Under the pieces are notes generated by a model. It had not been told where the DNA came from. It searched no databases and saw only the letters and a list, made by a program, of their open reading frames with translations. Positions 12,957-22,399 of a DNA stretch of 64,000 nt are shown piece by piece (positions within the stretch are counted from its first letter, which is position 1; every line of letters begins with the position of its first letter). The position numbers were made by a program, and so were the translations under genes. This stretch comes from Arenicola marina (taxonomy: Eukaryota; Annelida; Polychaeta; Arenicolidae), in the NCBI GenBank assembly GCA_964019135.1, contig OZ025249.1, forward strand, positions 18,129,088 to 18,193,087, written 5' to 3'.

Positions 12957-13206
12957 CTTAATTAAAGAGAAATAAATGTGTCTTTAAGACCATGGGATCA
13001 ATATTTGGACATGGGGGATGTCTTATAATAACGAACACACAGTGCTTTCCATTGGACCTTAGGTCTTAAATACATCACGATGGGCAACAATCGGTTTGGG
13101 AATCCATTTCCTATTGTTGATAGGGGGAAGGGGGCCAGAAAATATTTCTCCAAGTTCCATGCACGGATATGGATATTATATGTAGCAGCAACATATCCGG
13201 ACCTAC
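12957..13206 (-). other. CPLANE1 intron 2 (250 bp)
   Basis: Short intron with donor aatg|gtaggt (exon 2 side, 13206) and acceptor tttaattaag (exon 3 side, 12957). No repeats or elements seen. Confidence 0.8.
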
Positions 13207-13342
13207 CATTGTCTGAGTGGGCCAGAGCCAGTGTGTCAGCCAGCAGAGGTTGTAACCTAGGAATCTTCCGTTTCGTTTTGCCAGAGGGCAGGTAGAGGAC
13301 ACTGGCGCGACGCTCATCTAAAAGGAGAATGCTCTCCTGCTT
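13207..13342 (-). CDS. CPLANE1: CPLANE1 exon 2
   Basis: A 136-bp exon with acceptor gttgttattccag|aag and donor caatg|gtaggt, entering in phase 0 and leaving in phase 1. It encodes KQESILLLDERRASVLYLPS, GKTKRKIPRLQPLLADTLAL and AHSDN. From memory, the human protein has KESVFLLDDKFINEINLLSG followed by KTKKKIPSLQPLLKD; the near-identity of (S)GKTK(R/K)KIP(R/S)LQPLL is what identified the gene. The acceptor directly abuts a 37-bp minisatellite whose units copy it. Confidence 0.92.
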
Positions 13343-14015
13343 CTGGAATAACAACACCAACGTGACGTAGTACACATAGCTTCTGGAATAATACCAACGT
13401 GACGTAGTACACATAGCTTCTGGAATAACCCCAACGTGACGTAGTACACATAGCTTCTGGAATAATACCAACGTGACGTAGTACACATAGCTTCTGGAAT
13501 AATACCAACGTGACGTAGTACACATAGCTTCTGGAATAATACCAACGTGACGTAGTACACATAGCTTCTGGAATAATACCAACGTGACGTAGTACACATA
13601 GCTTCTGGAATAACACCAACGTGACGTAGTACACATAGCTTCTGGAATAATACCAACGTGACGTAGTACACATAGCTTCTGGAATAATACCAACGTGACG
13701 TAGTACACATAGCTTCTGGAATAACCCCAACGTGACGTAGTAGACATAGCTTCTCAAATAACAACACCAACGTGACGTAGTACACATAGAGTCTGGAACA
13801 CCACTAACGTAACGTAGTACACATAACTTCTGGAATAACCCCACCAAAGTGACGTAGTACACATAGCTTCTCAAATAACAACACCAACGTGGCGTAGTAC
13901 ACATAACTTCTGGCACAACAACACCAAAGTGACGTAGTACACATAACTTCTGGAATAACCCCACCAAAGTGACGTAGTCCACATGGCTTCTCAAATAACC
14001 CATCGACCTCGTGCA
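13343..14015 (-). repeat. 37-bp minisatellite built on the 3' splice site of CPLANE1 exon 2
   Basis: About 18 units, most of them 37 bp and a few 38-41 bp near the ends. Read on minus, each contains tattattccagaagc, which matches the real junction ttgttattccag|aagcag at 13343/13342. About 13 copies keep the CAG; others read TTTGAGAAG. The repeat is open in all three minus frames. The first two acceptors are 40 bp apart and the rest mostly 37 bp, so about every third copy would add sequence in frame. Each unit also contains gtgacgta, a CRE-like half-site, probably incidental. Confidence 0.9.
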
Positions 14016-14082
14016 CATAGCAAATGACGGTCGTTTTATAGTGAAATTTATATTAGATTTCTCGCTTACAGAAATCGAAATT

Positions 14083-14215
14083 ATTTTCAGACTGAAGTGA
14101 CCTGACGCTAACAGAATTGACCAGCTATTATTAGACTGAAGTGATCTGACGCGAGCAGAATTGACCAGATATTACCAGACTGAAGTAACCTGACGCCACC
14201 AGAAGTTACAGGCCG
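14083..14215. repeat. Imperfect 52-bp tandem repeat, about 2.5 units
   Basis: The motif agactgaagtgacctgacgc followed by an agaattgaccag block occurs three times at spacings near 52 bp, just upstream of the acceptor array within intron 1. Confidence 0.75.
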
Positions 14216-14535
14216 CTCTCGTCACTTTTGAATACCATTACGTGATCAGGATAACGATTTTTCATGAATAAGGGGCGACTATATTACGCAGCGTGAATAC
14301 CCAAGGGCAGTGGGGGAGGACATTAATCTGAGTGAAATGTGCTGAAGATAACCCTAATAACTTGGGTTTGTGTCAACATGCCGGAAGTATAACAGTTAAA
14401 CATCTGTTACCATTCATTCAGCAGCAGAGCGGGAAACCGGTTTACGGTCGTTGGTTTTATAACTTGTTACGACCCGTCTATTTCCAGTAGATCTGCGTCT
14501 ACACCTATTCACAGATGTGGTGGGCGTCCTCCATC

Positions 14536-14550
14536 TCCCGGCAGAGGGCG
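14536..14550 (+). promoter_or_regulatory. CTCF-like motif
   Basis: CCCGGCAGAGGGCGT resembles the CTCF core (CCNNNAGRGGGCG). A related motif in opposite orientation lies in the neighbouring dispersed repeat at about 15012 (gcgccctctgatggcag). Inference from motif similarity only. Confidence 0.3.
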
Positions 14551-14742
14551 TTACGCTTGCGCCATAGTCCCTCTGCCGCACATCAAATTTAACCATCAGA
14601 ATTATCCTTCATACGCGAAAATTGAAATGAATCTAATCGAAGATAAATTCGCAGTTTGGCATCAAATACACCACTGTTTAGCATTCACTGTGCCACTGGT
14701 ACCATACCGGACGAATGCATTTGAGTTTGATTAATTTAAAGC

Positions 14743-15045
14743 CGTGTTACTTTCGAACTATATTTTCGAGTGCGGTCGAGGTCAAAGGCGTGAAGCGTTT
14801 TGAACTTTGACCCCGTGCTACTTTGAAATATTTTTTCACTTAACTCTTCCATTGTGATCATTCGACAACGGAATGTATATATTTTTCAAATTCTGCATGA
14901 AAAATATAATATTCAATCTAAAAAAACCTCTAAAACTATTTGTGACCCCAGGACCGTTGGGGTCAACCGTGAGGTGGGCGGTGACGTGGGGCAGAGGTGA
15001 TGTGAGGAACAAGCGCCCTCTGATGGCAGAGTGGGGCGTCCTATG
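14743..15045 (+). repeat. Dispersed repeat, copy 1
   Basis: About 300 bp matching 57340-57605 in the same orientation. Shared blocks include gaactttgaccc, cttccattgtgat, cgacaacg(g/c)aatgt, gttggggt(c/t)aacc and gtggggcagaggtgatgtga. It has no long frame or clear terminal repeats, so it is probably a non-autonomous interspersed element of unknown class. Confidence 0.75.
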
Positions 15046-15405
15046 CTACCACACGAACGGGTTCATCGTGTTCACACAACAACCCTAAGGCGCAGTCACG
15101 CCCCGAAATCAATGTGAAATATACAGCGATGAATGGGGAAACAAACGTACGCTACTTTAAGTCGCTCAATACTCACAAGAAGGTATATGTGCCTATAATT
15201 GAAGCTTACTGAAGCCAAATAACCCCCATTTAGGGGATGGTGGCCAGGGTGGTGCCCGCATGCTGACCGTTTAAGTCACCTGTTGCCATTGTGTTTGTAG
15301 ATAATGCGCACTTCCATCGATCGCTTTAAATTTCCGATACTAATGACTGGGTCGTGGGCAAGTGATCCATAGCGAGTATCGACGGCAATCGGGGTTCGTG
15401 GGAGG

Positions 15406-17745
15406 CAATCAGGGCCCAACAATGCGAGCAACAGGACACCGTAAGCCACGCGAATAGTAGGCGTCAGGCCATTGCAGGGCTACAGGACACCATAGGCCAC
15501 GCGTATAGCAGAGCATGGTGAACCAGAGAGCGGACGTCAGGCTATGGCAGGGCTACAGGACACCATAGGCCACGCGTATAGTAGGGCATGGTGAACCAGA
15601 GAGCCGGCGTCAGGCTATGGCAGGGATACAGGACACCATAGGCCACGCGTATAGCAGGGCATGGTGAACCAGAGAGCCGGCGTCAGGCTATGGCAGGGCT
15701 ACAGGACACCATAGGCCACGCGTATAGTAGGGCATGGTGAACCAGAGAGCCGGCGTCAGGCTATGGCAGGGCTACACTACACCATAGGCCACGCGTATAG
15801 TAGGGCATGGTGAACCAGAGAGCCGGCGTCAGGCCATAGCAGGGCTACAGGACACCATAGGCCACGCGTATAGTAGGGCTTGGTGAACCAGAGAGCCGGC
15901 GTCAGGCTATGGCAGGGCTGCAGGACACCATAGGCCACGCGTATAGTAGGGCATGGTGAACCAGAGAGCCGGCGTCAGGCCATTGCAGGGCTACAGGACA
16001 CCATAGGCCACGCGTATAGTAGGGCATGGTGAACCAGAGAGCTGGCGTCAGGCTATGGCAGGGCTACAGGACACCATAGGCCACGCGTATAGCAGGGCAT
16101 GGTGAACCAGAGAGCCGGCATCAGGCTATGGCAGGGCTACAGGACACCATAGGCCACGCGTATAGTGGGGCATGGTGAACCACAGAGCCGGCGTCAGGCT
16201 ATGGCAGGGCTACGGGACACCATAGGCCACGCGTATAGCAGGGCATGGTGACCCAGAGAGCCGGCGTCAGGCTATGGCAGGGCTACAGGACACCATAGGC
16301 CACGCGTATAGTAGGGCATGGTGAACCAGAGAGCCGGCGTCAGGCTATGGCAGGGCTACAGGACACCATAGGCCACGCGTATAGTAGGGCATGGTGAACC
16401 AGAGAGCCGGCGTCAGGCTATGGCAGGGCTACAGGACACCATAGGCCACGCGTATAGTAGGGCATGGTGAACCAGAGAGCCGGCGTCAGGCCATAGCAGG
16501 GCTACAGGACACCATATGCCACGCGTATAGTACGGCATGGTGAACCAGAGAGCCGGCGTCAGGCTATGGCAGGGCTACAGGACACCATAGGCCACGCGTA
16601 TAGTAGGGCATGGTGAACCAGAGAGCCGGCGTCAGGCCATAGCAGGGCTACAGGACACCATAGGCCACGCGTATAGTAGGGCATGGTGAACCAGAGAGCC
16701 GGCGTCAGGCTATGGCAGGGCTACAGGACACCATAGGCCACGCGTATAGCAGAGCATGGTGAACCAGAGAGCCGGCATCAGGCTATGGCAGGGCTACAGG
16801 ACACCATAGGCCACGCGTATAGTGGGGCATGGTGAACCACAGAGCCGGCGTCAGGCTATGGCAGGGCTACGGGACACCATAGGCCACGCGTATAGCAGGG
16901 CATGGTGACCCAGAGAGCCGGCGTCAGGCTATGGCAGGGCTACAGGACACCATAGGCCACGCGTATAGTAGGGCATGGTGAACCAGAGAGCCGGCGTCAG
17001 GCTATGGCAGGGCTACAGGACACCATAGGCCACGCGTATAGTAGGGCATGGTGAACCAGAGAGCCGGCGTCAGGCTATGGCAGGGCTACAGGACACCATA
17101 GGCCACGCGTATAGTAGGGCATGGTGAACCAGAGAGCCGGCGTCAGGCCATAGCAGGGCTACAGGACACCATATGCCACGCGTATAGTACGGCATGGTGA
17201 ACCAGAGAGCCGGCGTCAGGCTATGGCAGGGCTACAGGACACCATAGGCCACGCGTATAGTAGGGCATGGTGAACCAGAGAGCCGGCGTCAGGCCATAGC
17301 AGGGCTACAGGACACCATAGGCCACGCGTATAGTAGGGCATGGTGAACCAGAGAGCCGGCGTCAGGCTATGGCAGGGCTACAGGACACCATAGGCCACAC
17401 GTATAGTGGGGCATGGTGAACCAGATAGCCGGCGTCAGGCTATGGCAGGGCTACAGGACACCATAGGCCACGCGCATAGTAGGGCATGGTGAACCAGAGA
17501 GCCGGCGTCAGGCTATGGCAGGGCTACAGGACACCATAAGCCACGCGTATAGTAGGGCATGGTGAACCAGAGCCGGCGTCAGGCCATAGCAGGGTTACAG
17601 GACACCATAGGCCACGCGTATAGCAGGGCATGGTGAACCAGAGGGCCGGCGTCAAGCTATGGCAGGGCTACAGGACACCATAGGCCACGCGTATAGTAGG
17701 GCATGGTGAACCAGAGAGCCGGCGTCAGGCTATGGCAGGGCAACA
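15406..17745. repeat. 73-bp minisatellite (about 32 units) in CPLANE1 intron 1
   Basis: Units of 73 bp with core caggacaccataggccacgc followed by gtatagtagggcatggtgaacc. A block with private variants (ggcatcagg, gtggggcatgg, gctacggg, gtgaccc) occurs at 16117 and again at 16774, an offset of 657 bp or exactly nine units, showing higher-order duplication. As 73 is not a multiple of three, no long frame results. Confidence 0.97.
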
Positions 17746-17769
17746 CGGCCGGTGTCAGCGCCTGGGGGA

Positions 17770-17995
17770 GCAAGGGTCAAGCATAGGCCATGTGAAGCCA
17801 TGATACTAGGGCAACCTGGAGGTCACGATAAACCATAAGACCAGGGTAAACTATATGTCACGAGAAGTCATGGGACCAGGGTAAACTATAGGTCACGAGA
17901 AGTTACGGGACCAGGGTGAACTATAGGTCACGATAAGTCATAGGACCAAGGTAAGCTAGGTAACATAGGTCATGTCAAGCCAGGGTTAAACATGG
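17770..17995. repeat. Degenerate 35-bp repeat next to the 73-bp array
   Basis: About five decayed units containing ggtcacgataa or ggtcacgagaag and gggaccagggtaaactat. It follows the 73-bp array after a short transition and is unrelated in sequence. Confidence 0.8.
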
Positions 17996-18710
17996 TCAGA
18001 CAGTGGGGCCGTAGGCTGCAGCCATAAAGCATCAGTCGAAGGATAGAAACGGCCGCACAGTTAATCCATCGCTTCCGACTGTTGCGTTTGTTATTTTTAT
18101 GCACGTGTTCATTGAATATAGTTGTAATCCTGGCTGGCAGCCTATCGCATGTATACAGAGTGGGTTGCAGGAAGTTCAAGCGGCGACACGCCTGTAACAG
18201 CTGTCGGGCCATCTCAACGATCTGCAAACCCATAAAATCTGCCAGATACGCGGCGATATAACACACCCACACACAACTATATATGACATAAACACCTTAC
18301 TTCCTACACACCCTCGCACAATATATATATATACATATACCTCGCCCGAGGCTTTAGTCTGTACGTTTTGTGATTTGCAATGAAACCAAGGAGCCTACTT
18401 CTAACACCAAAGGCCACTACAAATGTTACAATGAGTAATGTCATCCCGCAGCAGCTACGGTGTTTACGCTGCCTTCCTCATCGAGACACGTGCGTAGGAA
18501 AGGATGCCACGGTTTGATATCCCCACCTTGTCGAGAAAAGCTCACGAGCAGAAAAAATGGTATTTGTCCCGTCTAGGCAAGATGGATCCGTCGATGGGTA
18601 TACCAAGCGTATTAATAACACGATGAGCAAACTGGTGGCTGATAAGGTCATGATATAACGCTATTTGCGCAGCAATTAGGCAACCCATCAACTGCAAGAG
18701 TGGGGGATCT

Positions 18711-18738
18711 GATGGTATCTGATGGTATCTGATGGTAA
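18711..18738. repeat. 10-bp direct repeat (3 units)
   Basis: tctgatggta repeated three times in tandem. Confidence 0.85.
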
Positions 18739-21329
18739 CAGACTTATCTGTTTAACAAAGTAGTATGTCAGGTACGAGAAACAAAAGAGTTAGCATGAAA
18801 TGTTAAAGTAAGGCCAAGGTTTGTTTCGTACTTCTGGCATTCGGCCTATAGTACAACACATATTTTACTAAACCATTATGAAATGGCGTATGTGGTAAAG
18901 GTGGTTACGCGATTGCCAGGGATTCCGGAAGATATCGACCCCACGTATATCAAGGTTTGGCTGCCAGGCTACTATGACTTATAGCGAACGCTGTAGATAT
19001 AGAGATTATAATATCGCTCAATAGAAAACGGAAATCGCATTCGAATTTATCACATGCTAGACAACAGTTTTTAGTCAACGGTTCAAAATCACTTGCAACT
19101 TGTGTCGTACTAATAAAGACGTGTTGGCGCTAAATATATAACTTATCAGGCGGAAGCCTCCATGTAGTATATCGACCACCCTAAGGGCATCGGTAAGCAG
19201 CGGCGGTGTTACAAAACTATAATATATATGGATCATTCATAAAGCAAAATCCAGCTAACCACCAGGGTCCTAAAGTTTTAATGCGCATACTGCTGGTAAA
19301 TACCACGTCAATATCCTCCATGCACAGCAACACGGGTGGGCTGTTCTTCTTCTAAATCACTGCAAACCACCATAGCTCACGTATTACTCTGCCATACCAA
19401 TTTACCGGAATTTAGATTAATTACCATTTACCAGATTTCTTGATCTCAAGCATAATTGATAGGGTGGAGGAGTATGCGCCCCGCAGTTTGGTCGCAGCAG
19501 TCTCGAGAGCGGCTCACATGTGAACAGACAGAGAGTGATGAAGGGTTCGACCCGGCCACCATTTTATGGGATTTCGCTACTTAAAACATTAATCACAAAA
19601 GCGAAAGAAGTCATGGCCTGGATTGATCGGCCAGAAGGACCTTCTGACCAGTGACCGAGTGGTATAGTTAGAGGGGCCATGTGGTTGGGAGGGGTGCATG
19701 CAAATTCCTACTCCGTCGTGTTAAAAACTGGAAGGACCGACTTACGTTTCACAGCGCATGCGCGCATCCCACACTTTCCAAATGTGTTCTACGGTCCGGA
19801 AGTGGAGGGGGGGGGGACAGGAGGGGCAGCATTAGCAGCCTCCCGCAAGAGATACCATCAGCCGGAAACTCTAACCATGATGATGGTAATTAGGTCCGTA
19901 GAGAGACGACCAGGTGTTGGGGACACAATGACACTAGAGCGAGGCGGAGACGAGGAAGGGCAAAAACCACTGTCTTCATATTAATCGCAAATCGATATCT
20001 GTTCTATTCCCGTCTTGTCAAACATCTCAGGCACGGTATTATATGAACGTAACGATATAATGAGTCGCTCATCTTGACAATTTATTATACCAGAGCTACG
20101 ACAGCATCTCATTAGCTGCAATCATACCCCTGGTGAGTTATGAGCTCAGGGACCTTGAAATCCCAGCCCTAAATAGCATCGAATCTGGAAGTGATACATC
20201 ATATATATGATGTCTATTAGTTTGTGTTTAGCAATGTAGTAACATGGTAGGCAACTATGTTGAGTAAGATCATAACACCCAGGACCATGGATACACCTCA
20301 GAAAACAATACCCTTGATAAACCGAGTGCCAGACCAATATTATTGGTTTATATCGCAACAATCATAATTATAGACACTCCCCTACACTAAATCCCATGGG
20401 AACAACAAGACATCCGAAACGAACTAAGTATATAATAGATAGAAGAACGTGCGCAACGTACGATTTATTACTATTTAAACATCAGCGTTCATTTGAAACA
20501 CTTAATTGCCTCTAAGATACGTAATATGCAATAACGAATGGCTCTATCGACTGAGTTTCTTCGCCGTTAATTGCATCATAACGATTTCTGTTAAAAACAT
20601 ACATTTCCGATTATCTTTCATTGACGCGGTGACTGATACGATTCGGTGTGTTGCCGAACAAACACGTCCATGATGAATTGCCAGTAGTCCTCTCATCACC
20701 AAAACTCGCCTATGATATGATATACATATGGTCGTCAAGAATCTTTCACCTGGCAACGTTTCAGTGCGAAAAAAACTAACCCACTTGCATGAACCCCAGA
20801 AAACACCTGTCCGCGAGACGAAGACGAATACCTAAATATGCAACAAAAACAAAAACACTGATGACGTAATGCGAGGGTTTCTGTACGAGACGCTCTCGCG
20901 CTTGGCACGCACCTGGAAACCGGTGGCGCCATCTGGTGATTGACAGGGACCTATCGACTCTTGTGGCTTGAATGCGACACATATAACCTATTTCTCTACA
21001 CCCCCCCCCCCCTACTCCGCCCCACACACACACCCCGCTCCTACCGCCTCCCGAGCGAATATATCGCCTCTCCGACACCGGTGGTGACAGTCGTGGATCA
21101 AATCGATATTAGTCTATAACAATCGTTATATATTTATGTATCCAGCATAAAGAGTTTAAGCTGGCTGGCTGCTGGTCGTTTGGTGTCAAATGCTTGCTAT
21201 TCATTGAAATTTGTCGGTTAGTTATGGGCCAAACAAAAACTAGAAAATACCTATGAGTCATACTCCACAAAGCGAGGTGGAATTTCTTGATAATATTCCC
21301 CAACTAACAAAATATTTATAAGGATTGGT

Positions 21330-21545
21330 TTTATATTCAGGACGCTTTAACCACTTTTGGTCATCGCGTCAATGGGAGAAGGAAGGGAGAGTGGGGCCAT
21401 GTCCCCGGGGGTAACCCCCTACTCTTTGAGAAGAAGGACATGGGATCTTTATCCTGCGACCACACAGACATGCCGTTAGGCTCTCAGGTGGCCAGATCAC
21501 TCAAGGCGAGCGCTCTAACCCACTGAGCTACCGGGCCGGCCCCAA
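21330..21545 (-). mobile_element. tRNA-derived SINE
   Basis: On the minus strand, from 21545, the sequence begins ggggccggcccggtagctca then gtgggttagagcgctcgcct, a tRNA-like head with a good A box (TAGCTCAGTGG). About 50 bp further on, gtcgcaggataaagatccca is a degenerate B box. The tRNA-unrelated part continues to about 21330. No intact cloverleaf or 3' end is expected, so it is a SINE rather than a tRNA gene. It has the same orientation as CPLANE1 and lies in intron 1. Confidence 0.75.
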
Positions 21546-21641
21546 TATTCAAAAGGAAGACGACATAACACCAATGCATGATAAGACTAGTACATTATAA
21601 GGGACATAAGGCTGGACTTCCAAGCCACCCAGTTGCCTCAC

Positions 21642-21722
21642 CTGTCCCACAAAGGCCATGTGGGGCCATGGTTTCTTCCGCCTGATGGTGCTGGAGGCCA
21701 GCACCTCCAGCTCCAGTTTCAT
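21642..21722 (-). CDS. CPLANE1: CPLANE1 first coding exon (start codon)
   Basis: An 81-bp coding segment of 27 codons in phase 0, with donor ggacag|gtgagg. It begins MKLELEVLASSTIRRKKPWP and ends HMAFVGQ. From memory, human CPLANE1 begins MEIRLEVLTSTGIKQKKPWP and reaches WLGQ before the segment found here in exon 2, so both start codon and splice junction agree. The start is the first ATG in frame with this conserved N-terminus; two upstream ATGs in the 5'UTR only open a five-codon frame ending in TGA. The four exons in the window give 202 residues, well under a tenth of this very large protein (about 3200 residues in vertebrates). Confidence 0.92.
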
Positions 21723-21797
21723 CGTGCAGCCAGTCAGGACAAGGCCCAGTCGGGATCTGCAGTCACTGAGACATCCTCATTGCAGACTTCGGTCGAT
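21723..21797 (-). other. CPLANE1 5'UTR part of the first coding exon, with a small uORF
   Basis: Upstream of the ATG the minus strand has a strong acceptor, attactttttccag|atcgacc, at 21798/21797. This implies a separate non-coding first exon further upstream. The 75-bp leader contains ATGAGGATGTCTCAGTGA, a five-codon upstream reading frame (MRMSQ). Confidence 0.7.
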
Positions 21798-22361
21798 CTG
21801 GAAAAAGTAATTTTATCATTAGCGCCAGCTTCATCAATATATGTTAGAGTCGGTTTTCGGTTGCCAGTTGAACGAGTTCGTGGTGCATCAATGGACAGAT
21901 GTAAGAGTTGTCATGTCTGCATAGTAATTAGTTCTTTTAAAGATGTGATGACGTATTGCACAAGGACGCTGTTATGTGGCACAGAGATGCAGTAATAGGG
22001 CTTCATGTATCTTAATAAACGGGTTGTTGCTTTTCATTTATTGCATACTGTATTTTTAATTTAAATGTTTTTTTCATGAGAACCATGGCTGTATGAAGTT
22101 ACATCTTCAACCCTAAATTTAACAAAGTAAAGATACCGAGATCTATTTATACACACCCCACCTCCGGCAACTGGACATGAACCATCGTAAAATAAAACTC
22201 TAAATGTGCTAGGTATTCAATTACGAAGATGAAAAAAGCAGCTGGTAGTGCAAATTGCATTATATTATAGCAGGTCAATACTTCCTCGAGATATCCGCGA
22301 TGGGGCGGAAACAGAACCGACATCAAGCACTTAGATCGTGTTGCCAAGACACCACGTGTGC

Positions 22362-22376
22362 GTTACCCTTGGTTAC
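22362..22376 (-). promoter_or_regulatory. RFX X-box upstream of CPLANE1
   Basis: On the minus strand GTAACCAAGGGTAAC fits the strict X-box form GTNRCC-N3-RGYAAC. It lies about 640 bp upstream of the ATG. A half-site-like ttggcaac lies about 20 bp downstream on the same strand (near 22343). RFX factors drive ciliary genes, and CPLANE1 is one, so position and gene function fit. The transcription start was not located. Confidence 0.55.
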
Positions 22377-22399
22377 CACGGTCATCGGCGTTCGTCCGA

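Larger units (their letters stand above)
13343..21641 (-). other. CPLANE1 intron 1 of the coding region (8299 bp)
   Basis: Donor gacag|gtgagg at 21642/21641 and acceptor ttattccag at 13343. It contains the 37-bp acceptor array, three imperfect 52-bp repeats, a dispersed-repeat copy, the 73-bp and 35-bp arrays and a tRNA-derived SINE. The stretch 18.0-21.3 kb is otherwise unique AT-rich sequence with small TA runs (near 18320) and one C-tract (near 21001). A 100-codon minus frame at 17970-18272 has no recognisable similarity. Confidence 0.8.

Noticed and set aside
17970-18272. 100-codon minus frame in CPLANE1 intron 1
   Set aside because: No recognised similarity, no splice support, and transcribed only as intron.
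21480-21545. Functional tRNA gene
   Set aside because: Only the 5' half resembles a tRNA; the B box is degenerate and no acceptor stem can close, so it was called a SINE.
21633-21995. 120-codon plus frame overlapping CPLANE1 exon 1
   Set aside because: It looked protein-like, but it is the antisense shadow of the CPLANE1 start exon, which has splice sites and matching homology.
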